A stretch of DNA of 27,961 bases from a virus, in IMG/VR virus record IMGVR_UViG_3300024432_000058, positions 1-27,961 of that record. One strand, written 5' to 3'. The position numbers and the translations under genes are program-made. The notes below the pieces were generated by a model that was given only the letters and a program-made list of their open reading frames with translations, did not search any database and was not told where the DNA came from. Shown here one piece after another: positions 14,916 through 21,084 of the stretch (within the stretch, counting starts at the first letter, position 1; each line of letters begins with the position of its first letter).

Positions 14916-16259
14916 ATGCTAAGTTTTGAAATTACTTCGAAAGGCGATTTAGATAAAAGTGATAATTTAGAACGTGCTAAAAAAAAAGCGCTTCCAGTAA
15001 TTGCAGAATTCGTAAAAGGGAAATCTAAAGATTTGTGTCCTGTAAAAACAGGTCACTTGAAAGATTCTATAAAATCAGAAGTGAAAGGTGATATCGCCTT
15101 TTTAGGAACTGATGTTAATTACGCTTGTATATTTGGCGCGGGGGCGCATATAACAACAAAAAAGGCTAGTAAGCGCATAGGAAAGATAAAAATTGGTGAT
15201 ATGGTTTTAACACAAACTGGAGAATACAAAAAAGTTGTAAATATAAATAAATTCAGAGCAATTAGAAAACCACGCTTAATAAATATAGAAGTTGAATGGA
15301 GAAAAGGAAAATCTCATAAATTAATAGTTACAGAAGATCATAAAATATTAATAAATAGAGAAAATCGTAATAAATGGGTAATGGCAAAAGATATGTTATT
15401 AACTGATAAAATATATTCACGTAAAAAAATAGCTTATAATAAAAAATATAAAGTATGTGAATATTGTCAAAAAGAAAGAAAAGCACGAAATAAGAAGTAT
15501 TGTAGTATTGAATGTAGAACAATGGCTTGGAAAATTAAGAACCCTCATACTGGAATGAAACGAACCCAAGTATCAAAATTAAAAATGAGAAAAGCAAGAC
15601 AAAAATATCATGTTCAATATCCAGAGAAACATATAAATAGAATACTTGCACAGAAAGGATATAGAACTAAACATGAAAAAGATGTACAAGCATGGCTTGA
15701 TTTGAGAAATATAAAATATAAAACACAATTCCAAATAGGCAAACGATATGTAGATTTTTTTATACCAAAAAATAATGAAGTTTTTGAGGCAGACGGAGCA
15801 TATTGGCATAGTAATCAACAGATAGATATTCAAAGAGATAGGGAATTATTAAATATCAATAATAAATTAAAAATAACTCATATTCATTTTTATGATAAAC
15901 GATTTACAAATATATTTGATGCAAATCCATTACCTAATGTTCATTACATTGTATGTAATCCCGATATAAAAAGTTTTGTTGATAAAAATGTATTTGAGCA
16001 AAAAAAAATAGTATCATTAACAAAATGGACTTATAAAAATAAAAAACATAAAAACGATGGTTTGGGCACAAATTTATACGATTTGAGTGTTGAAGATATT
16101 CATTCATTTTATGCAAATGGCATGTTAGTTTCTAATAGCTACGTAGAATATGGAACTTCTAGACAATCGCCTCAATCTTTTTTACGTAAGGCAATAGATA
16201 TGCATAAAAAAGAAATTCTAGAAATTTTTAGCCAAAAAATAATTAAGGCATGGAAGTAA
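14916..16259 (+). CDS. HK97 gp10-like neck/tail protein interrupted by an intein
   Basis: A 447-residue precursor. The exteins are residues 1-70 and 408-447. Joined, they make a 110-residue protein with LCPVKTGHLKDSIKSEV and, across the junction, VNYA/SYVEYGTSRQSPQSFLRKAI, the hallmark Y-A-x-Y-V-E-[FY]-G-T-x-x-x-x-x-Q-x-F-L-R of the HK97 gp10 family, which joins the head connector to the tail. The junction interrupts this conserved segment. The intein is therefore expected to splice out for virion assembly. The start abuts the preceding stop, with AAAGGAG at 14900-14906. Extein assignment is firm; actual splicing is not shown. Confidence 0.88.
   Translation: MLSFEITSKGDLDKSDNLERAKKKALPVIAEFVKGKSKDLCPVKTGHLKDSIKSEVKGDIAFLGTDVNYACIFGAGAHITTKKASKRIGKIKIGDMVLTQTGEYKKVVNINKFRAIRKPRLINIEVEWRKGKSHKLIVTEDHKILINRENRNKWVMAKDMLLTDKIYSRKKIAYNKKYKVCEYCQKERKARNKKYCSIECRTMAWKIKNPHTGMKRTQVSKLKMRKARQKYHVQYPEKHINRILAQKGYRTKHEKDVQAWLDLRNIKYKTQFQIGKRYVDFFIPKNNEVFEADGAYWHSNQQIDIQRDRELLNINNKLKITHIHFYDKRFTNIFDANPLPNVHYIVCNPDIKSFVDKNVFEQKKIVSLTKWTYKNKKHKNDGLGTNLYDLSVEDIHSFYANGMLVSNSYVEYGTSRQSPQSFLRKAIDMHKKEILEIFSQKIIKAWK
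15126..16136 (+). mobile_element. Intein with zinc-finger, NUMOD3-like and Vsr-like nuclease parts
   Basis: A 337-residue intein, host-protein residues 71-407. The splicing domain shows Cys71 at the N-terminal junction, a block A-like IGKIKIGDMVLT, the block B T-x-x-H (Thr139-Glu-Asp-His142), block F DLSVEDIHSFYANGMLV with His396, terminal Asn407 and Ser408 as the +1 nucleophile. The penultimate residue is Ser rather than the common His. The inserted endonuclease has four cysteines (181, 184, 196, 200) suggesting a zinc finger, a NUMOD3-like helix (about 208-231), and a PD-(D/E)XK/Vsr-like core with VDFFIP (Asp280) and FEADGAYWH (Glu291, Asp293, His298). This resembles the Vsr-like EDxHD homing endonucleases typified by I-Bth0305I. 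Cleavage activity is inferred from these residues. Confidence 0.88.
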
Positions 16260-16262
16260 AAC

Positions 16263-16664
16263 ATGGCATCAGAATTTCTAATTTCCGCTCTTAGAGCTCG
16301 TTTGTTAAACGACACGGATGTGACTGATATTACTAACACAAGAGTATACTATTTAGAATCTCCCGAAAAGCCCACATATCCCTATCTGCTAATTCATGAG
16401 ATAGATGATTCGGATGAGAACTCTATCATAGGTAAAGATGGCAGCAGTCCCCGTATACAAATAGACTCGGTGGACAAGAATGAAAGCGTCGCTACGGTAA
16501 AAACATTGGATTTAGCAGTAAGATCTTCATTAAATGATTTTTCAGGTGATATGGATGGCATTCAGGTGAATTGGACCGTAAGAGGTGGTTCAAAAGTATT
16601 CAGAGAACCAGAAAACATATTACGGATAACGAGAGATTTTATTTGTTTTTACAACAGACCGTAA
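16263..16664 (+). CDS. Tail completion protein (DUF3168/SPP1 gp17-like)
   Basis: A 133-residue protein with the features of tail completion or tail-to-head joining proteins: an N-terminal helix with ISALRARLLNDTDVTDIT, then R-V-Y-x-x-x-[SA]-P-E-K-P-T-Y-P-Y-L-L-I (about 27-45), D-x-x-x-D-E-N-S, a beta-helix-beta layout and a final strand ILRITRDFICFYNRP. The Y-P-Y-[IL] motif near residue 40 is the most useful signature. It terminates the tail end so that it can dock to the neck. Placement after the gp10-like gene and before the tail tube is standard. It lacks a good ribosome binding site, so coupling to the upstream stop (16257-16259) is likely. Confidence 0.75.
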   Translation: MASEFLISALRARLLNDTDVTDITNTRVYYLESPEKPTYPYLLIHEIDDSDENSIIGKDGSSPRIQIDSVDKNESVATVKTLDLAVRSSLNDFSGDMDGIQVNWTVRGGSKVFREPENILRITRDFICFYNRP

Positions 16665-16678
16665 AGGAGGACGGAAAT

Positions 16679-17494
16679 ATGCTTACTGTAAAAATTTCAA
16701 TTACAACTCGCTGTAATTCAAGATGTAAAACTTGTCCAATTTGGAAATTGCAACCCCAAGATATGGCTTATGATGATTTTGTTAAAATATGGGATAAATT
16801 AAATTCTAACCCACACATTAATAAAATTATTTTGAACAACACAGGGGAGCTTTATTTGCATCCCGATTATTTGAAAATATTAAAGTACATAGAAAATAAT
16901 AGTAAAAAGTACATTGTCATGACAACTAACGGCAGTTGGTTTCCTTATATACCAAAAATTGATAATATCATTATTAGTTTTAATGGCGGCACTAAAGATT
17001 CCTATAACCGTATGACTGGGCTGGACTTTCATAAAGTATTTGCTAATATAAGGAATAATTTTGAAAATATGATGAGGAAAATAAGCAAGATTGAGATACA
17101 CTGTTTGATATGCGAATTAAATAAAAATACTGAACGAGAGTTTGTTCGGCTATGGAAACGATTACCTGCGAAACTTAGAATTTCTTATAAATACGACAAC
17201 CAATTTGGCGCAGATTTAACAATTGACAGATATAAAGAATCTAAAAGAATATTTTGTGATTACCTGAATATATTAAGTATATCGCCAACTGGGCAAGCGC
17301 TTATGTGTGCTCACGATTTTTCCTCCTCGACGAGTTGGGGAAATATTTTACAAGATAGTGTATTTGATCTTATGACACATCCTTTAAGAGAAAAAAAAAG
17401 ATTAGAGCATTCAGATAGTAAATTTCTAGGATTATGTGAAAAATGCAATCATAACCAGTGCACCGATGGGCTCGTTTTTGAGGCGTGCAGATGA
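16679..17494 (+). CDS. Radical SAM enzyme with SPASM/twitch-like C-terminus
   Basis: A 271-residue radical SAM protein. The cluster-binding motif is CNSRCKTC (Cys12, Cys16, Cys19); the rest of the barrel includes TGELYLHPDYLKIL and VMTTNGSW. The C-terminal part has Cys193, Cys210, and Cys253-x2-Cys256-x4-Cys261 with a late Cys270, and the context ISPTGQALMCAHDF, which fits an auxiliary iron-sulfur (SPASM or twitch) domain of the kind used for peptide or sugar modification. ATG at 16679 is chosen because AAAGGAGG stands at 16663-16670; an upstream extension would overlap the tail completion gene. The stop overlaps the glycosyltransferase start as ATGA. The substrate is unknown; a virion protein is the contextual guess. 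Confidence 0.87.
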   Translation: MLTVKISITTRCNSRCKTCPIWKLQPQDMAYDDFVKIWDKLNSNPHINKIILNNTGELYLHPDYLKILKYIENNSKKYIVMTTNGSWFPYIPKIDNIIISFNGGTKDSYNRMTGLDFHKVFANIRNNFENMMRKISKIEIHCLICELNKNTEREFVRLWKRLPAKLRISYKYDNQFGADLTIDRYKESKRIFCDYLNILSISPTGQALMCAHDFSSSTSWGNILQDSVFDLMTHPLREKKRLEHSDSKFLGLCEKCNHNQCTDGLVFEACR

Positions 17495-18498
17495 AACTAG
17501 CAATTCAATGGATGAACAAATTTGATGCGATATCTAATAGTTTTGGATATGCGACGCATCAGAAAAATATATCTGAAGCAATGCAAAGAAATGGAGTCGA
17601 AATTTCTGATGACGCAGATATCGCGTTTTTTATAGTTCCTCTCTGTCATTATGTGCCAGTTAAAAATAAAATCAATATTGTATACACGATGTACGAATAC
17701 AGCTCTCTTCCCGCAAATTGGATCAACAAGCTAAAGGATATAGATTTATTGATTGTACCTTGCAGTCATAACAAAGAATTATTTGGTAGATATACAGATG
17801 TTCCAATCTCAGTATGTTTAGAGGGGACTAATACGAACTATTATAAATATGTAGAGAGAAATTCTAAGCCAAATCAATTCATATGGCTTTGGCTGGGAGC
17901 TAACAACCTGAGAAAAGGTTATCTTCCGCTGATTCAAGCTTGGAACTTCTGGGCTAAATATCATCCAGATGATTTTTTAATAATTAAGACAACACCCAAC
18001 ATGGTATCTACGAAAGAGGACGTGAGAAGATTTAAGAATCATGTTATGATAGATTCTAGAAAATTACCACTAGACTCTTTAGACTCTCCACCTAACATGT
18101 TTGATGTTTATAAATACGCTAATGCATTCATTATGCCGACAATGGGAGAGGGATTTTGTTTGCCATTAGTCGAAGCTCTTGCTACAGGATTACCTTGTAT
18201 ATACACAAACTGGTCAGGACCTACAGATTATATGAATTCTGATATAGGTTATCCAGTAGATTATGAGTTGGTAGAAGTTTCTACAGCAGAAGAAATCGGT
18301 TATAATAAAATGGAGCATTGGAGCCGAGCCGCATATGCAGATATAAACTCTATATTGAGGCAAATGGCAACTATCTATTTTAATTATGATATAGCACTAG
18401 AAAAAGGAAGAAGAGGTGCTGAAATGGTAAGAAAGAAATTAACTTGGGATATCAGTGCGAAGAATTTAATCAAAACGATTAAAGATTTTGTAAGATAA
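17491..18498 (+). CDS. Glycosyltransferase, GT4-like (GT-B fold)
   Basis: A 335-residue glycosyltransferase of the GT-B fold. The N-terminal domain (to about 120) opens with a strand MKLAIQWM and a GYATHQKNISEAM helix. The C-terminal Rossmann half starts at WLWLGANNLRKGYLPLIQAW (about 130-149). The donor-binding region is MPTMGEGFCLPLVEALATG (about 214-232), with the E-x7-E pattern of GT4 enzymes, followed by WSGPTDYM. A C-terminal helix (KLTWDISAKNLIKTIKDFV) is typical. It transfers an activated sugar to an unknown acceptor. It overlaps the radical SAM gene by ATGA, so the two are translated together. No signal peptide or membrane segment is visible, which implies a cytoplasmic acceptor. Confidence 0.88.
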   Translation: MKLAIQWMNKFDAISNSFGYATHQKNISEAMQRNGVEISDDADIAFFIVPLCHYVPVKNKINIVYTMYEYSSLPANWINKLKDIDLLIVPCSHNKELFGRYTDVPISVCLEGTNTNYYKYVERNSKPNQFIWLWLGANNLRKGYLPLIQAWNFWAKYHPDDFLIIKTTPNMVSTKEDVRRFKNHVMIDSRKLPLDSLDSPPNMFDVYKYANAFIMPTMGEGFCLPLVEALATGLPCIYTNWSGPTDYMNSDIGYPVDYELVEVSTAEEIGYNKMEHWSRAAYADINSILRQMATIYFNYDIALEKGRRGAEMVRKKLTWDISAKNLIKTIKDFVR

Positions 18499-18506
18499 AT
18501 ATATTA

Positions 18507-18595
18507 ATGGTCGGGCATGCTAGCATTAGCGCTTGCTGCAAAGGCCGAAGTAAAACCGCTGATGTTTTAAGCATTGGCAATATAAGGAGGCCGCT
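18507..18595 (+). pseudogene. 3'-end remnant of a GIY-YIG endonuclease before the tail tube gene
   Basis: From ATG at 18507 one frame reads GHASISACCKGRSKTAD, matching RHGIGACCKGKRKTAGG near the C-terminus of endonuclease 2. The following CATTGGCAATATA (18572-18584) matches CACTGGGAATATA of that gene (YHWEY) at 11 of 13 bases, in a shifted frame. The remnant runs straight into AAGGAGG, the ribosome binding site of the tail tube gene, so that site is made from, or fused to, endonuclease-derived DNA. The nuclease domain is absent. This explains nearly the whole gap between glycosyltransferase and tail tube genes. Confidence 0.72.
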
Positions 18596-18597
18596 AA

Positions 18598-19005
18598 ATG
18601 GCAGAGACATACTTAGATGGAACCGATGGTTCCTGTAAATTAAACACTGCTACATTCCCAGTTACAAATTGGGAGTATACTGGTAATATTGTTTCTGAGG
18701 AGACAACACCTGTGGGTTCATCTGATAGAACATTTGAATCAACTATTAGAGAAGGTTCGGGATCCGTTACATTTAAGCTAGACGCAGATCAAGCTAGTCA
18801 AAAAGTATTAATCGATCAATTATTATCAGCTAACACACCAGAGAAAGTTTTATTACAATTATACCAGGATTTGACAGGCGCCGCGCAATTATACTTTTCA
18901 GCGATAATTACAAGCATCGCGTTTCCGAAAAGCGCCGCTGCGATCGATACAGTGACTATATCTTTTATTAAAACTGGCGTACTTTCACATGTTCCAACAA
19001 CGTAA
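18598..19005 (+). CDS. Tail tube protein, short form
   Basis: A 135-residue major tail tube candidate, the subunit that polymerises around the tape measure protein. The sequence is a compact beta fold: WEYTGNIVSEETTPVGSSDRTFESTIREGSGSVTFKLD, a helix SQKVLIDQLLSANTPEKVLLQLYQDL, and the pair AQLYFSAIITSIAFPKSAAAIDTVTISFIKTG. The last segment (alanine-proline linker, then a T-x-S-F strand) is typical of siphovirus tube proteins. It is clearly paralogous to the protein at 19635. The ribosome binding site AGGAGG lies seven bases before ATG, inside the same 12-base block used by the capsid gene, indicating high expression. Confidence 0.8.
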   Translation: MAETYLDGTDGSCKLNTATFPVTNWEYTGNIVSEETTPVGSSDRTFESTIREGSGSVTFKLDADQASQKVLIDQLLSANTPEKVLLQLYQDLTGAAQLYFSAIITSIAFPKSAAAIDTVTISFIKTGVLSHVPTT

Positions 19006-19018
19006 AAGAAGTATAAGA

Positions 19019-19357
19019 TGGGACAGATTTACATCTTAGAAAATAAGATAAATGGAAAACTAATTTGAATTATAATCACGGTGATCCTAGTGAAATATAC
19101 GATGAAATATGGAATGAATCTGTAATAATAATAAATACCAGTTCGGAAGGTATTGGTCACATACAAAAACGTTTTCTTAGATATACTTTTGGAGTTCAAG
19201 AAGCTACGGATTTTTATGATTCAAGTTACGACTGTACCAGGAAACAAATTTCATACTCAAATACTGAAGGATACAAAAAGGAAGATTAGTGAAAGTGGTA
19301 AAGGTAAAGGCAAGGAAAACATCATTCTAAAGAATCAAAGAAATTTTTCCTGATGGA
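19019..19357 (+). pseudogene. Wreck of a GIY-YIG endonuclease between the two tail tube genes
   Basis: ATG at 19019 reads [16 protein letters not shown] and then stops, matching the first residues of endonucleases 1 and 2. At the other end, 19264-19318 encode TKRKISESGKGKGKEN, and a frame shift later KHHSKESKKFF, both NUMOD3 motifs. The middle contains an open stretch (19065-19289, only a TTG start, 74 codons) with DPSEIYDEIWNESVIII, which I cannot place; it is probably not an independent gene. Part of the 5' and 3' ends of an endonuclease thus survive around foreign or highly diverged sequence. Confidence 0.75.
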
Positions 19358-19365
19358 GAAAAAAC

Positions 19366-19638
19366 ATGACTACAAAACAACTTGAAAAAAAAATCTCTTT
19401 TTTAAAGGAAAAGGTTTTTCCTATTATTTGGATAATAATGTTTGGAATAATAACAACTTGCTCTATTGGAATATTAAGTAGTATAGATAATAGGCTTACT
19501 TCCATTGAATTAACTCTCGACAGAATAGAACAAATTGTTATAAATCTTTCTGCTACCCAGGGAGATCTACAAGCTGATAGCGAAGGTAATAAGATAGATG
19601 TAAAAGCATTACGCAAAAATAAGGAGAACACAAAATGA
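19366..19638 (+). CDS. Small membrane protein with a cytosolic or periplasmic helix
   Basis: A 90-residue protein with a basic N-terminus (MTTKQLEKKISFLKEK), one hydrophobic segment (about residues 17-40, VFPIIWIIMFGIITTCSIGILSSI) and a charged amphipathic helix (IDNRLTSIELTLDRIEQIVINL). That layout resembles small phage membrane proteins such as holin accessory or XhlA-like factors, but the order (membrane segment first) differs from classical XhlA. GGAGAAAA lies before the ATG. The stop overlaps the start of the second tail tube gene as ATGA, so it is part of the late operon. Function is unknown; lysis assistance or superinfection exclusion are possibilities. Confidence 0.65.
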   Translation: MTTKQLEKKISFLKEKVFPIIWIIMFGIITTCSIGILSSIDNRLTSIELTLDRIEQIVINLSATQGDLQADSEGNKIDVKALRKNKENTK

Positions 19639-20381
19639 GTGAATATATTAATGGAACAGATGGTCGGTGTTTGCTGTCAGAAGCAAATTTCCAAGTCACT
19701 TCATGGGAATACACGGGCAACATAGTCTCTGAGGAGACAACTACGATAGGTTCATCTGATAGAACATTTGAATCAACTGCACGCGAGGGGAGTGGATCCC
19801 TGACGTTCAAATTAGATGTTGATGATGCTTCTCAAGTAATTGTAATTAACCAACTGTTGTCAAGTAATACACCAGAAAAAGTTTTATTACAACTGTACCA
19901 AGAGCTTGAAGTTACGACCCTAACATTTACTGATGATAGTGGCAACACAAATGATAATTATGGCGGATATTACGCAGATCTTTACGTAGGTCATGATATA
20001 CATAGATTTTGGTGGGATGTAGCAGACGGCGACGCAGCTCCTGCAGATCCTGGCACTCTACACGAAATTGATATTGCTACTGATGACGATGAAGACGCAG
20101 TAGCAGCTGCAACATCTGCAGTAATACATGCTGTAAGTGGTTTATCAAGCGATTATTCTAGTGGAGCAAGTTTTAATGTGACGCATGAATTAGGGGCAGA
20201 AGGCAACGCCTCAGAGAATACATCGGTGATGACAGTAACAATTCTCGTCGAAGGAGCGCAGTTATATTTTTCTGCTGTTTTGACAAGTATAGCTTTACCA
20301 AAATCAGCCGCTGCGATTGATACAGTAACAGCGTCTTTTATCAAAACAGGAACACTTATACATGTTCCAACAACAGTTTAA
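19635..20381 (+). CDS. Tail tube protein paralogue with an inserted domain
   Basis: A 248-residue paralogue of the protein at 18598. Residues 1-92 and about 207-248 align with the short form almost throughout: WEYTGNIVSEETT, SSDRTFEST, EGSGS, NTPEKVLLQLYQ, then AQLYFSA and LPKSAAAIDTV. Between them, after LYQELE, is an insert of about 112 residues starting TTLTFTDDSGNTND and containing HRFWWDVADGDAA, LHEIDIATDDDEDAVAA, a helix, and a final strand TSVMTVTI. The insert resembles a beta-alpha add-on domain common in phage structural proteins. The protein probably forms tail tube rings with the domain projecting outward. ATG overlaps the preceding stop; AAGGAG lies at 19621-19626. Confidence 0.8.
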   Translation: MSEYINGTDGRCLLSEANFQVTSWEYTGNIVSEETTTIGSSDRTFESTAREGSGSLTFKLDVDDASQVIVINQLLSSNTPEKVLLQLYQELEVTTLTFTDDSGNTNDNYGGYYADLYVGHDIHRFWWDVADGDAAPADPGTLHEIDIATDDDEDAVAAATSAVIHAVSGLSSDYSSGASFNVTHELGAEGNASENTSVMTVTILVEGAQLYFSAVLTSIALPKSAAAIDTVTASFIKTGTLIHVPTTV

Positions 20382-20410
20382 GAAACTAAAAATAAAAGGA
20401 GAAATAAATA

Positions 20411-20752
20411 ATGAATTATACACTCGAGTCTGAAAACGTTTTTATCCCTAACTTCGATAAAAACAAAGATCGTAAAGGTGATGAGCAAATAAAGGTAATA
20501 TATCAATATCCTACAGGTTGTGAATTAGCCGCTACGATCAAATCTAAAAATGTTAATGGTCAAATTGTCATCGAATCAGACTATGGAAATTTAGTAGATT
20601 CTTGCGTACTACGAATTGAAAATTTATCCGTAAATAGAAAAGCGATAAAGAAAATTGAAATACTCAAGAAATTGAGGGGATTTGCTAAATTATACTCAGA
20701 AATTACTACACACATCATCACTAGCACAAGTGGAATAGAAAAAAAAACTTAA
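20411..20752 (+). CDS. Tail assembly chaperone, short product (gpG-like)
   Basis: A 113-residue protein between tail tube and tape measure genes, the position of lambda G and equivalents. It starts with a beta region (VFIPNFDKNKDRKGDEQIKVIYQYPTG) and ends with helices, as in several tail chaperones of Gram-positive phages. The 3' end contains nine consecutive A residues (20739-20747) just before the TAA stop. This is a slippery site giving entry into the -1 frame of the following open frame, which has no binding site of its own. The two products would coat the tape measure protein and recruit tube subunits during tail assembly. Confidence 0.75.
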   Translation: MNYTLESENVFIPNFDKNKDRKGDEQIKVIYQYPTGCELAATIKSKNVNGQIVIESDYGNLVDSCVLRIENLSVNRKAIKKIEILKKLRGFAKLYSEITTHIITSTSGIEKKT

Positions 20753-20778
20753 AAATATGTTGGTTTCTACTTAGAGAC
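20738..20778 (+). promoter_or_regulatory. Predicted -1 ribosomal frameshift site
   Basis: In the zero frame the codons are GAA-AAA-AAA-ACT-TAA, so the heptamer A-AAA-AAA (20740-20746) matches the X-XXY-YYZ rule. After a -1 slip the frame reads AAC-TTA-AAA-ATA-TGT-TGG and stays open to 21063. A possible stimulatory hairpin GTTTCT-ACTT-AGAGAC (20763-20778, one G-U pair) lies 16 bases downstream; that spacing is longer than usual, so its role is doubtful. Confidence 0.72.
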
Positions 20779-21063
20779 GGTTGGGCTAACAAATTAGATA
20801 AAATCAAATTCATGAAGAATATAGAACGGCCCGTTGAAAAAAGAGGACGGTACGTTGAAAATGGAAAAACAGTTAAAGTTTTTACGCATGATATCCCCGG
20901 ATATTTCAACAAGCAAAATATGTTTTTCATAAATTTTTGGCGAAGGTGGAAAATTTTCGGCAATCCTTGGAATACTGGATGGGCAACTTGGCCTTACTGG
21001 GCTATCGAGGTAATAGAAACTTTAGAAGAATGTAGTAACTTAAGTAAAACGTTTAAGAAGTGA
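20746..21063 (+). CDS. Tail assembly chaperone, frameshift extension (gpGT-like)
   Basis: An open frame with no usable ribosome binding site, in the -1 frame relative to the chaperone gene. If reached by frameshifting, it adds 105 residues to the first 112 codons, giving a fusion of about 217 residues. The extension runs NLKICWFLLRDGWANKLDKI, then charged beta-like sequence, then a strikingly aromatic stretch with NFWRRWKIFGNPWNTGW and ATWPYWAIEVI, and ends helical. I do not recognise the aromatic region as a known T domain. An internal ATG at 20812 exists but has no Shine-Dalgarno, so the frameshift is the better reading. It ends 21 bases before the tape measure gene. Confidence 0.68.
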   Translation, partial: NLKICWFLLRDGWANKLDKIKFMKNIERPVEKRGRYVENGKTVKVFTHDIPGYFNKQNMFFINFWRRWKIFGNPWNTGWATWPYWAIEVIETLEECSNLSKTFKK

Positions 21064-21084
21064 AAGCAATGGAGGTATGCATAA

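Noticed and set aside
18507-18595. GC-richer gap considered as a tRNA or structured RNA
   Set aside because: No cloverleaf or TTC-type loop can be drawn, and the sequence aligns with an endonuclease C-terminus.
19065-19289. A 74-codon open frame between the tail tube genes as an independent gene
   Set aside because: It starts only with TTG, lacks a binding site, and is bracketed by endonuclease fragments in other frames.
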